Positions 25,593 to 34,415 of a stretch of DNA of 41,074 nucleotides are shown here, one piece after another. The stretch is from positions 1-41,074 of the forward strand of contig NZ_AYMQ01000023.1 of NCBI RefSeq assembly GCF_000633355.1, read 5' to 3'. How positions within the stretch are numbered: the first letter of the stretch is position 1; each line of letters starts with the position of its first letter. The position numbers were made by a program, and so were the translations under genes. Under the pieces are notes generated by a model that was not told the origin of the DNA, did not search any database, and was given only the letters and a program-made list of their open reading frames with translations. The stretch is from Serratia sp. H1w. GTDB taxonomy: Bacteria; Pseudomonadota; Gammaproteobacteria; Enterobacterales; Enterobacteriaceae.

Positions 25593-28175
25593 ATGGAAAA
25601 GCAACTGAACAAGGGATATGTAAACAAGATTAAAAACCGTGCTCATTTGACACGGCTGAGTTATTTAGTCCTCTGTCAGTTAGGATTGCTGATGACGGAT
25701 GTGGGCCGTGTGCAAGCACGGGAATATTTTGACCCTGCGTTGTTGGAACTGGGTAATCCGTCGCAAGCCGGCGCTGATTTATCTGTTTTTGAAGACACGA
25801 ACACCCAGGCATCTGGAAAGTATCGCGTTGATATATCGCTGAATAATCAGTTTATTGAGACCCGTGAGGTAGAGTTTTCCCTGGTAAAGGATGCCAGCGG
25901 TAATCAAAACCTGCAGCCTTGCCTGACATTGGATGAGCTGCAAAAGTTGGGTGTCAAGGTGGCCGCGTTTCCAGGATTGGCCAAAGAGGGATGTGCGGAT
26001 ATATCGGCGGCTATTCCTCAGGCTTCAACCGAGTTTCGTTTTGGCCAACAACAGCTTAACCTCAGCATTCCTCAAGCGGCTCTGGCCCGCCAGGCACGTG
26101 GCTATGTACCCTCTGAACAGTGGGATCAAGGTGTGTCAGCCCTGTTGGTCAACTATAGCTTTAGCGGCTCTAACAGCCGTGCGGATCATGACCATGGCAA
26201 CAGCAACAACAGTTACTTTTTAAATTTACGCAGTGGATTGAATTTCGGGCCCTGGCGCTTACGCAACTACTCAACCTGGAATCGGGATAGCGAAGGTAGC
26301 GACAAATGGAGCTCCATCAACACCTATTTGCAGCGTGACATTATTGCCCTGCGGAGCCAGCTCACACTGGGTGACAGTACCTCGCCCAGCGAAGTGTTTG
26401 ACAGCGTGCCATTCCGCGGTGGCCAACTGGCCTCGGATGAAGAGATGCTGCCAGACAGCATGAAAGGTTATTCGCCAGTGGTGCGTGGCATCGCCAAAAC
26501 CAATGCCCAGATCACCGTACGGCAAAATGGCTATGTCATTTACCAAAGTTATGTCTCACCAGGGGCATTTGAAATCAATGACCTGTATGCCACCTCCGGC
26601 AGTGGCGATTTGAACGTCACGGTCACCGAGGCCGATGGCAGCGAGCAAAACTTTATTGTGCCGTTTGCCTCGGTGCCGGTGTTACAGCGTGAAGGAGCCT
26701 TGAAGTACAGCCTGACCGGCGGTAACTACCGGTCCTCAGATAATAGCGTGGATGATACGCCGTTTGCGCAAGGTACCGTGATATATGGTCTGCCTTGGGG
26801 GTTGACCGTTTATGGAGGTGTACAGGGCGCAGAGCATTATCAGTCGGTGGCTGGCGGTGTGGGTAAAAATATGGGGAGTATTGGGGCGATCTCATTAGAT
26901 GTCACCGAGGCGCGATCGCACTTGCCCGATGACAGCTCCCACAATGGCCAATCATGGCGTTTTCGCTATGGCAAAAGTTTTGTGGAAACTGGCACCAACT
27001 TCAGTCTGGCGGGATATCGTTATTCCACCAGAGGGTTCTATACCCTGCAAGAGACGCTGGATACCTACAATAGCCACAGTTATCCGATGGGTGAACAGCA
27101 TAAACGCAGCCGTGCCGAACTGGTGGTCAGTCAGAATCTGGGGGCGTCAGCGGGTTCCCTGTCATTGAGCCTGATTGATGAAGGCTATTGGGACAACGGC
27201 CAAAAGACGCAATCTCTGGGCGTTGGCTATAGTAACAGTTGGCAGGGGGTGAGCTATGGCATCAACTATAGCCAAAGCAAAAACGCGGCCAGCAGTAATG
27301 GAACGCGTAGTGAAGCTACCGACAGGATGCTGGCGCTGAACGTCAGTATCCCGCTCAATCGCTGGTTGGGTAACACCTGGGCGAATTATGCCATGAGCAG
27401 CAGCAAAGGGGGCGCGACAACGCATAACTTGGGGCTCAGTGGCACTGCGCTGGAAAACAACAATCTGAGCTGGGGCGTCAATCAGGGGTATACCACCCAG
27501 GGCACTGGGGGCAATGGCAACCTGACAGCCAACTACGATGGCGGCAGCGGTCAGATTAATGGCGGCTACAGCTATGACAATAACCAAAAGCGCATCAACT
27601 ACGGCGTGGCTGGCGGCGTCATTGTCCACTCCGGCGGCGTCACGCTGTCACAGCCACTGGGTGAAACGGTGGCGCTGGTGAAGGTGCCGGGGGCAAAAGG
27701 CATTGATATCAATAATAACCGGGGCGTGAAAACGGATGCTCGCGGTTATGCGGTGGTGCCTTATGTCAGTCCCTATCGCAATAATGACATCGGTCTGGAT
27801 ACCTCCTCACTGCCTGATGATGTCGAACTGGAGTTAACCAGCCAAAAGGTTACTCCGACGCGCGGTGCGGTAGTGGTCGCCAGCTATCAGGCCAAGATTG
27901 GTCAGCGGGTGATGATGACATTGCAACGCAATAACGGCCAGGCGGTGCCATTTGGTGCCACGGTCAGTGATGCCGCCAATCCGGGTGAAAACGGCTTTAT
28001 CGTCGGTGACGCGGGTCAGGTTTATCTGACCGGTATGGCCGATAGCGGCAAGTTACTGGTGCAATGGGGTAAAGGTAGCGATAGCCAATGCCAGGTTAGT
28101 TATCAACTAGCCGGGAAAAAATCGCAGGCAATCACGGCTAATGGCATTGAGATAATCAATGGCCGTTGCCAATAA
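25593..28175 (+). CDS. Outer-membrane fimbrial usher (FimD/PapC family)
   Basis: This 860-aa usher is full length. An extended signal region precedes the mature start REYFDPALLELG. The N-terminal periplasmic domain includes a Cys pair near LQPCLTLDELQKLG and KEGCAD. It is followed by the 24-strand barrel with its plug (RGIAKTNAQITVRQNGYVIYQSYVSPG). The two C-terminal domains run from LPDDVELELTSQKVTPTRGAV to the end, with final cysteines in DSQCQVSY and INGRCQ. It is the only usher in the window; copy A retains only a scar. Subunits from both copies probably leave through this channel. Confidence 0.95.
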   Translation: MEKQLNKGYVNKIKNRAHLTRLSYLVLCQLGLLMTDVGRVQAREYFDPALLELGNPSQAGADLSVFEDTNTQASGKYRVDISLNNQFIETREVEFSLVKDASGNQNLQPCLTLDELQKLGVKVAAFPGLAKEGCADISAAIPQASTEFRFGQQQLNLSIPQAALARQARGYVPSEQWDQGVSALLVNYSFSGSNSRADHDHGNSNNSYFLNLRSGLNFGPWRLRNYSTWNRDSEGSDKWSSINTYLQRDIIALRSQLTLGDSTSPSEVFDSVPFRGGQLASDEEMLPDSMKGYSPVVRGIAKTNAQITVRQNGYVIYQSYVSPGAFEINDLYATSGSGDLNVTVTEADGSEQNFIVPFASVPVLQREGALKYSLTGGNYRSSDNSVDDTPFAQGTVIYGLPWGLTVYGGVQGAEHYQSVAGGVGKNMGSIGAISLDVTEARSHLPDDSSHNGQSWRFRYGKSFVETGTNFSLAGYRYSTRGFYTLQETLDTYNSHSYPMGEQHKRSRAELVVSQNLGASAGSLSLSLIDEGYWDNGQKTQSLGVGYSNSWQGVSYGINYSQSKNAASSNGTRSEATDRMLALNVSIPLNRWLGNTWANYAMSSSKGGATTHNLGLSGTALENNNLSWGVNQGYTTQGTGGNGNLTANYDGGSGQINGGYSYDNNQKRINYGVAGGVIVHSGGVTLSQPLGETVALVKVPGAKGIDINNNRGVKTDARGYAVVPYVSPYRNNDIGLDTSSLPDDVELELTSQKVTPTRGAVVVASYQAKIGQRVMMTLQRNNGQAVPFGATVSDAANPGENGFIVGDAGQVYLTGMADSGKLLVQWGKGSDSQCQVSYQLAGKKSQAITANGIEIINGRCQ

Positions 28176-28184
28176 GGGAACATT

Positions 28185-29168
28185 ATGAAAAAAATAATGA
28201 TGATTTTCGGCACATTGTTAATTATTTACAGTCTGCCGTCATGGTCAAATTGTTCAAACATTGCTGCCAGTGTGCCGATCAACACCAGTTCGCTAATAGT
28301 TCAACGAGATGTGGCCGTGGGTAGCAGGCTGGCAGTTCAAGATTTTACGTCAGCTAATTATCCGCTATTTAACTGCGGGACTACTACCGGTACACTATAT
28401 TTTGGTGTCAAAGCGACGACCACCTATTCAACCACATTAAATGGTGTCCGGGTTTATAAAACAGATTTACCTGGGATAGGCGTACAGCTAGGCGGGCTAA
28501 CGAAAGCGGGTTTAATTGGTGGTTGGGTTGGGAAAGGTAATACTATTGATGGTAATGTCAATCAAACGAGTGTCGAGTCATATGTTGGTCCGATCAGTAC
28601 TGTGTATGGCGGAGCAGTGGTAGCATTTTATAAAATTGGAGAAGTATCTTCCGGAACTCTCAATCAAACGGTAGGAAAATTAATTATGGGGGATGGGAAG
28701 GCAAGCGGATGGGCTTCGGAAATTAACGTTAGTATTAGCGGGCTGAGTGTAACGGCGCTTGCCTGCTCATTGACCACACCGACAGTCGCAGCCCCCCTGG
28801 GCAACATCTATGCCACTGAGTTTACCGGGGTAGGCTCTACCGCGGGGAATAATGATTTTCAACTGGGGCTCAATTGCGCCGCGGGTACTAAAGTTAACGT
28901 GACCATGAACGGCACTCAAAACGCGGATACCGCCAATACCAGCGTGCTGGCGTTAACCGGTGCTGGGAGCGCCGGAGTGGCCAAAGGCGTCGGGGCCCAA
29001 ATTTTATATAACAATGCGCCGTTAAATATTGGCAGTAAACTAGCGTTGAAAACATCTGCTGGTGGTATTGAGACCTTCCCTTTTAAAGCGCGATATTATC
29101 AAACATTGAGCAATGTTTCAGCGGGTTCCGCCAATGCCACTGCAACATTAGACATTACTTATCAATAG
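28185..29168 (+). CDS. Fimbrial tip adhesin (two-domain), copy B
   Basis: The 327-aa protein has a signal peptide ending at S-W-S, then a lectin-like N-terminal domain up to about residue 180 (SLIVQRDVAVGSRLAVQDF, LPGIGVQLGG, VVAFYKIGEVSSG). A pilin domain starting near ALACSLTTPTVAAPLG follows and ends ATLDITYQ. This FimH-like layout places it at the tip for receptor binding. The pilin half is almost the same as in the frameshifted copy A, while the lectin half is much less similar, so receptor specificity may differ. It starts nine bases after the usher stop. Confidence 0.92.
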   Translation: MKKIMMIFGTLLIIYSLPSWSNCSNIAASVPINTSSLIVQRDVAVGSRLAVQDFTSANYPLFNCGTTTGTLYFGVKATTTYSTTLNGVRVYKTDLPGIGVQLGGLTKAGLIGGWVGKGNTIDGNVNQTSVESYVGPISTVYGGAVVAFYKIGEVSSGTLNQTVGKLIMGDGKASGWASEINVSISGLSVTALACSLTTPTVAAPLGNIYATEFTGVGSTAGNNDFQLGLNCAAGTKVNVTMNGTQNADTANTSVLALTGAGSAGVAKGVGAQILYNNAPLNIGSKLALKTSAGGIETFPFKARYYQTLSNVSAGSANATATLDITYQ

Positions 29169-29200
29169 ATTAACGTTTATAAAATTGGTTGAGAGGAAAT

Positions 29201-29716
29201 ATGAAATTATCAAGTGCAAGCCTTACCCTCGCCAGTGTGTGTTTTCTGGCCAGCCCCCTGGTTATTGCCGCAGATACCAGTACGGTGAATATTACCGGCA
29301 ATGTGATTGCCTCACCTTGCGTGGTTGATGCAACCAATTCAGTGATGACGATTAATCTGGATGATATTCAGGCGACCACGTTAAATAACGACGGCTTCGG
29401 TCTCTGGAAAACGTTTGCGATTACGTTAACCACTTGCCCAGCATCAACCACTAATGTGGAGATGACGCTATCTGGAACCCCAAATCCAGTGGACCCGACA
29501 CGCTACAAAAGCACCGGCACCGCAACCAATCTCTCTGTTGAGTTGACGGATAACGCGGGGGTAAACCTGGGAAATAGTAAAAAAATGACCGTGGCGGTGA
29601 ATTCCTCCACCAAACAGGCCGTTTTTAATTTGAAAACACGTGCCTTTGCGACGCCGGGGACGGTGATGCCCGGTACTATCGCCAGTTCTGTGCTAGCAAC
29701 ATTTGTTTATAAGTAG
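29201..29716 (+). CDS. Minor fimbrial subunit, copy B
   Basis: A 171-aa pilin matching 21109-21624: signal peptide to V-I-A-A, mature DTSTVNITGNVIASPCVVD, second cysteine in TTCPAST, C terminus VLATFVYK. The ATG at 29201 has GAGAGG eight bases upstream; an upstream TTG is in frame but overlaps that site. It lies 32 bases after the adhesin and is probably a tip-fibrillum adaptor. Confidence 0.9.
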   Translation: MKLSSASLTLASVCFLASPLVIAADTSTVNITGNVIASPCVVDATNSVMTINLDDIQATTLNNDGFGLWKTFAITLTTCPASTTNVEMTLSGTPNPVDPTRYKSTGTATNLSVELTDNAGVNLGNSKKMTVAVNSSTKQAVFNLKTRAFATPGTVMPGTIASSVLATFVYK

Positions 29717-29754
29717 TCCGGCGGTAAAACGCCGGTTGATAAAAGGACCCTAAG

Positions 29755-30276
29755 ATGAAATTTGGAACCTTTGGCCTGATACTGCAATTCGGGCTGATAA
29801 GCGGTGGTTGTCTGGCAGGGGATACCAGCCTCACTATTAGCGGCAACGTGACGGCTAGTCCTTGTGTGGTTGACACTGACAGCGCCAACCAGACGATAGA
29901 TTTTGGGCAGCGCCGCAGCCGTGACTTTCCTGCCGTGGGGGGAGAGGGAGGCTGGCAGCATTTCTCTGTGTTGCTTACCCAGTGTCCAATAAGCACTCGT
30001 CAAGCTACGGTATTACTGACTGGGGTAGAGACTACCGGTACGGATGGCGTTGCACTCTATGCCAATCTGGGTTCGGCTAGCAATGTAGGGGTACAGGTGG
30101 TTGATGGCATCACCCAGCAAACGCTAGGCCCGGGCAGCCGGGTTAATATAGCGGTGGATAATGCCAGCCAGAGTGCGACTCTGGCTTTGGCCAGCAGGGT
30201 GTATGGCACGGGAACGGGCCCGGTAAGCGCGGGCCAAATCAGGGCGGCGATGCAGCTCGATTTTACTTACCAATAG
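29755..30276 (+). CDS. Third fimbrial subunit, only in copy B
   Basis: A 173-aa pilin with signal peptide ending C-L-A-G. Mature DTSLTISGNVTASPCVVD has the first cysteine, LTQCPIST the second, and the chain ends AAMQLDFTYQ. It shares the start pattern of the minor subunits but is clearly diverged, with a more GC-rich sequence. It has no counterpart in copy A, where 21625 onward is unrelated. It closes the structural operon and converges with the FidL-like gene. A terminal adaptor or anchor subunit is the likely role. Confidence 0.88.
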   Translation: MKFGTFGLILQFGLISGGCLAGDTSLTISGNVTASPCVVDTDSANQTIDFGQRRSRDFPAVGGEGGWQHFSVLLTQCPISTRQATVLLTGVETTGTDGVALYANLGSASNVGVQVVDGITQQTLGPGSRVNIAVDNASQSATLALASRVYGTGTGPVSAGQIRAAMQLDFTYQ

Positions 30277-30313
30277 CCCATTCAGGTGCTTGGTTAGTAA
30301 GGTATCACTGGGT

Positions 30314-30781
30314 TCAGCGGACGCAGGAAAGGGTGACGAATTTATCACTCATAAACAGATAGCCATTGCCCCCGGTTGGGTACATATTAAAACGATAGTC
30401 CATACCATCAAATAACATAAATGAGGGATACATCCCGATGAGTAAATCAGCGGGCGTTGTATTGCCCGGCAGTTCGGAAACGATTGATTTGTAGATGATA
30501 TAGGTGTCCCCATAATGACTGAAGTTGAATGAGGAAGCCCGGCGTATAATGGTTGCCTCATTGTCTTTGTTCTTCGCGATCCCGTCAAAGTTAACTCGGC
30601 CATTTTTTCCATGCAAGAAAACAGAAATTCGTGCTCTGCTAGAGGTCTGGTCGTTCTGGGTAACCAGAATGCCATGGCAGGTGATATTTATGTTCTCTCG
30701 GTTAGCAATGAAAAAGGAGTAAATTAATAAACACAGTATGGCAACGGCCACCATGCTGAGGATGAGAGATTTATTTTTCAT
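30314..30781 (-). CDS. FidL-like membrane protein
   Basis: The 155-aa protein has one N-terminal membrane segment (LILSMVAVAILCLLIYSFFI) and a periplasmic domain with cysteines near NITCHGIL and at the end (VTLSCVR). The features fit FidL-like proteins, which are encoded next to MarT-type ToxR-like regulators in Salmonella and other enterobacteria. It overlaps the stop of the regulator gene by four bases, so the two are translationally coupled. By analogy with ToxR/ToxS it may modulate the regulator's periplasmic domain, but that is inference. Confidence 0.8.
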   Translation of the reverse strand: MKNKSLILSMVAVAILCLLIYSFFIANRENINITCHGILVTQNDQTSSRARISVFLHGKNGRVNFDGIAKNKDNEATIIRRASSFNFSHYGDTYIIYKSIVSELPGNTTPADLLIGMYPSFMLFDGMDYRFNMYPTGGNGYLFMSDKFVTLSCVR

Positions 30782-31599
30782 TTGATACTTCTCCCAATCA
30801 GGTTAAAGGTGGTGCAGACCGGTGATGGGGTGCTTTCGATGGGGAGAGGGCAAGCAACAACCGAGGTGCGGGTACTATATTTAAATACGGTAATATACAG
30901 GTAGGGGGACGTTTTGCAATCAACGCCTAAGACTTGAACAGTCGCAATTCTTTTTGCAATATCGTGAGTCTTCGAATTGGTGTAGGCCATGCATTCAGAG
31001 TTATTCGGGTAAAGGGTATATTTGTTTAATGGTGATGATCCCTCTTTTATCAGCAAGAAATAAAGTGCAGCCAAAAGCATAATCACGGCCAATGCTATTA
31101 CGCTGTAAAAGCGAGGCTGTTTCAATTTCGTCTTGACCTTCACCCTCTGGGGAGGAGTTGGAGGCTCATTGAGCATTTCCTGAAGCGAGGAGAGATCCGG
31201 CACATTTTTTATCGTGATGTCATCTTGTACCGGAGGCACTGGCGCTTCTTCGCCCAACAGTTGCTGGACGGAAAAGATCTGATTAAATTTGAATCCTTGT
31301 TTGGGGACCGTCAGTACCATCGATTGATAGTTTTTTGATATGCTTTTTAACGCCTTACGCAGCAATGCAATGTTTTGGTAAAGCGTATTAACGGAGACCT
31401 CCTTGGCCTCATCTCCCCAGACGTACTCGTAAAAGTCATTTTGAGGGACCAACTCAAAACGCCGCTCAAGAAGCAGCTCCAGACATCGACTGGCTGGAGC
31501 GTTAAGCGAAATGATAATATTTTCAGCACCAAAAACGGTCAGTTGGCAACTTTCCGGGCAAAACTCAAAGCTTGAGTCGATGATGTAGCGCATTAACAT
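30778..31599 (-). CDS. ToxR/CadC/MarT-type membrane-anchored transcriptional regulator
   Basis: This 273-aa protein joins an N-terminal winged helix to a membrane anchor. The winged helix (about residues 5-110) includes ASRCLELLLERRFELVPQND, then VNTLYQNIALLRKAL and the GFKFN wing. The membrane segment is at about 168-190 (FYSVIALAVIMLLAALYFLL). The periplasmic tail of about 80 residues contains three cysteines. The linker between is proline- and lysine-rich. Such proteins sense the periplasm and control acid-response or adhesion genes. Its place right after the fimbrial operon on the opposite strand suggests it regulates the fimbriae. Confidence 0.88.
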   Translation of the reverse strand: MLMRYIIDSSFEFCPESCQLTVFGAENIIISLNAPASRCLELLLERRFELVPQNDFYEYVWGDEAKEVSVNTLYQNIALLRKALKSISKNYQSMVLTVPKQGFKFNQIFSVQQLLGEEAPVPPVQDDITIKNVPDLSSLQEMLNEPPTPPQRVKVKTKLKQPRFYSVIALAVIMLLAALYFLLIKEGSSPLNKYTLYPNNSECMAYTNSKTHDIAKRIATVQVLGVDCKTSPYLYITVFKYSTRTSVVACPLPIESTPSPVCTTFNLIGRSIK

Positions 31600-31783
31600 G
31601 TTTCACCCACACTGTGATGCAACCATTTCAATCGGTTAAAACAAGCCACATCACCTGCCGGTGCGTTGCTTGTAAACTGGTAGCTTTTCATAGTCGCTAC
31701 TCATTTGAAACTATAGTAGTTATGGGTGCTTTTGTGATGTTTATGTGGATTTTATCGCCATCAAACCTACGCCAATCTCACCA

Positions 31784-31805
31784 GGGGCGCAGCATGCCGC
31801 GCCCC
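31784..31805. repeat. Dispersed 22-base palindrome, copy 2
   Basis: GGGGCGCAGCAT is followed by GCCGCGCCCC, closely matching 8902-8923. It lies in the 258-base gap between the ToxR-type regulator and yahJ, and no gene was found in that gap. Confidence 0.6.
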
Positions 31806-31857
31806 TACTCTGTGGGCCTTGCGGGCCTCATCCGTACTCAATAACCGGCACTAATCC

Positions 31858-33252
31858 TCAGGCTTTGTTGCCTTGCCCAACGCGGCCCCAAACCATCTCG
31901 CCCTTATGGAACGTCGCGGTTCTTGGGGAAATACGTGCTACTGCCTCGGCAGAGCAGGAGGCATCGACCAGCACGAAGCTGGCATCGTCCTGGACTTTCG
32001 GCCATACGCGTTCGCCTTTATCGTTCAGCGGTAAGACATCACCGGTGGCGATCGCCAGCGAGCGCGACAAGGTTCCCTCATTCGGGCGAATGTAGAGCTG
32101 GGCATAGAGGTTGGCTTTCTCCAACATGTCACCCAGGCCATACGGCGACCAATGGTCGATCACGCTGTCGGTGCCGGTCATCAAGAACACGCCTTTGTTA
32201 CGCAGTTGGCTGAGCGGCATATGCATAGGGCCAATCGGGATCGTGCTGGCAATGGTGATTTGCTGTGCCGCCATGCGGGTGGCGATCTCGTCAACCTGCT
32301 GTTCATTCATCATCGCCAACGCAAAGGCGTGGCTAATGGTCAGTTTGCCCTTGAGCTGTGGCGTTTTCTCGACGGTTTCCACCATGTAGTTCACCGCCGC
32401 GATGCCTGCCGGGCTGGTTTCGTGCAGGTGGATATCCACCCCTTTGTTATAATCCAGCGCGATCTGGAACATGCTATCGAGCGACTTTTCCATGGTGCCA
32501 TCGACGTTGGTCGGATCCAGGCCACCAACGTAATGGGCTCCCGCCTGCATCGCCTCACGCATCAGCGGTTCTGATTTTGAATACAGCAGGCCATGTTGTG
32601 GGAACGCAACGATCTCGCACTCAAAGCCCGACTTGCGGCGTGCCAGCACCTGTTGCAGGTTCTCCAGGTTTTTCAGCCCTGAAGTGGGCTCAACGTTACA
32701 ATGGCTACGGGCGATGGTGGAGCCGTGTGATTGAAGTAAATCGATCAGCTTTTCTGCCCGCTCTTGGGTGTAGGGTTGCAACTCCGGCAGCATCTTCTGC
32801 TCCAGCGCAATCATATCCTTGATGGTGGTGCCTGCCGGACGATTGAGTGAACGCCATGGGCCGCCGTAAAACGTTTTGTCCAGATGGATGTGCATATCAC
32901 GCATGGCAGGCAGCAGCAGTTTGCCGCCAGCGTCGTAAACCGGCACGGTACCGTCCGGATGCTGGCGGTTATCGCGCAGGGCAACGATCTTGCCCTGGTT
33001 TATTTCCAGGGTTTTCAGTTCGGTACGGGTACTGATCGGTGTTGCTCCGTCAAACTCGAAGCCCGCCTCCAGCAGCACGTTATCCAGATAATAGTGTGGG
33101 TCGGTAATTTTCATGCGCTGGTCTGCCTCACAGTTCGCGGTTGCCGGGTTAGCAGCATAACCGACGGAGGAGGTCGTGCCCAATAGCGCACAGGCGGCAG
33201 CCACTTTGCCGCTATGGCTCAAAAACTCACGGCGGCTTTGGTTCTCATTCAT
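31858..33252 (-). CDS. yahJ: Tat-signal amidohydrolase, YahJ-like
   Basis: The 464-aa protein starts with a twin-arginine signal (S-R-R-E-F-L, then an alanine-rich stretch to about residue 35). It continues as a metal-dependent amidohydrolase of the cytosine-deaminase-like group: DMHIHLDKTF (metal His pair), VDIHLHET, a later ISHAF histidine, and TGTDSVIDHW with the catalytic aspartate. It matches E. coli YahJ closely as I remember it. The signal suggests export in folded form with metal bound, unusual for this family. It is the last gene of the yah operon, 13 bases after carbamate kinase. A cyclic or linear amide or ureide is a likely substrate, unproven. Confidence 0.88.
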   Translation of the reverse strand: MNENQSRREFLSHSGKVAAACALLGTTSSVGYAANPATANCEADQRMKITDPHYYLDNVLLEAGFEFDGATPISTRTELKTLEINQGKIVALRDNRQHPDGTVPVYDAGGKLLLPAMRDMHIHLDKTFYGGPWRSLNRPAGTTIKDMIALEQKMLPELQPYTQERAEKLIDLLQSHGSTIARSHCNVEPTSGLKNLENLQQVLARRKSGFECEIVAFPQHGLLYSKSEPLMREAMQAGAHYVGGLDPTNVDGTMEKSLDSMFQIALDYNKGVDIHLHETSPAGIAAVNYMVETVEKTPQLKGKLTISHAFALAMMNEQQVDEIATRMAAQQITIASTIPIGPMHMPLSQLRNKGVFLMTGTDSVIDHWSPYGLGDMLEKANLYAQLYIRPNEGTLSRSLAIATGDVLPLNDKGERVWPKVQDDASFVLVDASCSAEAVARISPRTATFHKGEMVWGRVGQGNKA

Positions 33253-33265
33253 CTGTGGTTCCCTC

Positions 33266-34216
33266 TCAGAGGTTAACGATATGGGTGCCCGTTTCTCCGC
33301 GCAGTGCGGCAGGCAAGCAATCCGGCGAAGTGATCACGACGCGTTTACCGCCGTCGCGCAAGAACGCCAGGCTGGAGACAATCTTCGGCAGCATGCTGCC
33401 CGCAGGAAAATGCCCTTCAGCCATATAGCGGGTCATCTCTGCTACGTTCACCTGGCCTAACGCCTGTTGGTTCGGTTTGCCAAAGTGAATGCACACTTGT
33501 TCCACGCCGGTAGTGATCACCAGCACGTCGGCACGGATTTCCCTGGCCAGCAATGCGGTGGAGAGATCTTTATCGATCACCGCGTCTACGCTCTGGTAAT
33601 CCCCCTGCAGATCGCGAATGACAGGAATGCCGCCACCGCCAGCCCCAATAACCACAAACCCTTGTTGCGTCAGTGCCTTGATGGCGTCGGCTTCCACAAT
33701 CCTGATCGGTTCTGGTGAGGCGACCACCCGACGATAACCGCGTCCGGAGTCCTCGACAAACCGCCAGCTTGGGTATTGCGGCAATAGCGCGTCGCGCTGT
33801 TGCTCGTTAAAGAAAGCACCGATCGGTTTGGTCGGATGGGTAAATCCGGGATCGTTTTTATCCACTTCAACTTGGGTGATCACCGTAACCGCTTTCTGCC
33901 CGCCGTGCTGTGCCAGGCGATTGTTGAGCGCTTGCTGAATAAGATAGCCGATCCCGCCTTGGGTATCCGCCACGCAGTTGGCCAGCGGGGTCAGGGGCAG
34001 CCCTTCGTGTTCATGGGCAACCTCTGCACGGCGCAATTCCAGCCCTACCTGCGGGCCGTTGCCGTGGGTGAGTACGATGTGGTAATCCGATGCCAGCATT
34101 TCCAGCACCGAGTCGGCTACCGCTTTTACCGCCTCGGCCTGATGTTCTACGGACTGGCTGGCGTTGTCTTTGATAATGCTGTTGCCACCAATGGCAACCA
34201 CCACGAGTTCTTTCAT
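33266..34216 (-). CDS. yahI: Carbamate kinase, YahI-like
   Basis: A 316-aa enzyme of the amino-acid kinase fold with the carbamate kinase blocks VVAIGGNSI, LTHGNGPQVG, the FVIGAGGGGIPV loop, and AVIDKDLSTALLA, where Lys and Asp bind ATP. It makes ATP and carbamate (then ammonia and CO2) from carbamoyl phosphate and ADP. Length equals E. coli YahI. Together with the YahE/F/G trio it suggests a pathway ending in carbamoyl phosphate. It sits after the permease gene, separated by a REP-like pair. Confidence 0.92.
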   Translation of the reverse strand: MKELVVVAIGGNSIIKDNASQSVEHQAEAVKAVADSVLEMLASDYHIVLTHGNGPQVGLELRRAEVAHEHEGLPLTPLANCVADTQGGIGYLIQQALNNRLAQHGGQKAVTVITQVEVDKNDPGFTHPTKPIGAFFNEQQRDALLPQYPSWRFVEDSGRGYRRVVASPEPIRIVEADAIKALTQQGFVVIGAGGGGIPVIRDLQGDYQSVDAVIDKDLSTALLAREIRADVLVITTGVEQVCIHFGKPNQQALGQVNVAEMTRYMAEGHFPAGSMLPKIVSSLAFLRDGGKRVVITSPDCLPAALRGETGTHIVNL

Positions 34217-34283
34217 TTGCTGGATCCGAGTAGAAATACCGTTTGACTAAGGGCAGGGTGAAGGATGTTAACACTGGTGCTTT

Positions 34284-34415
34284 TCCCCTCACCCTAACCC
34301 TCTCCCGCAGGGAGAGGGGATTGATCGAGTTCGTTGATTTTTCTGTGTAATACACAAGCTTACCAAGCGCTCCGGACTGCTCCCTCTCCCTGTGGGAGAG
34401 GGTTGGGGTGAGGGC
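34284..34415. repeat. REP-like inverted pair (BIME) between permease and yahI
   Basis: Elements at 34284-34320 and 34381-34415 are inverse copies of the same C-rich repeat found at 10312-10485. They fill the 199-base gap within the operon, so they may change the expression of yahI and yahJ relative to upstream genes. Confidence 0.85.

Larger units (their letters stand above)
22255..29716. repeat. Fimbrial duplication, copy B (complete)
   Basis: Homologous to copy A (17541-21624) in direct orientation, but retaining two regulator genes and the usher. Confidence 0.92.

Noticed and set aside
27162-27629. 155-codon frame opposite the usher
   Set aside because: Antisense shadow of a strongly supported gene, with no start signal of its own.
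18566-29716. CRISPR-like or other short-repeat array
   Set aside because: Repetition here is gene-scale duplication; there is no regular repeat-spacer pattern.
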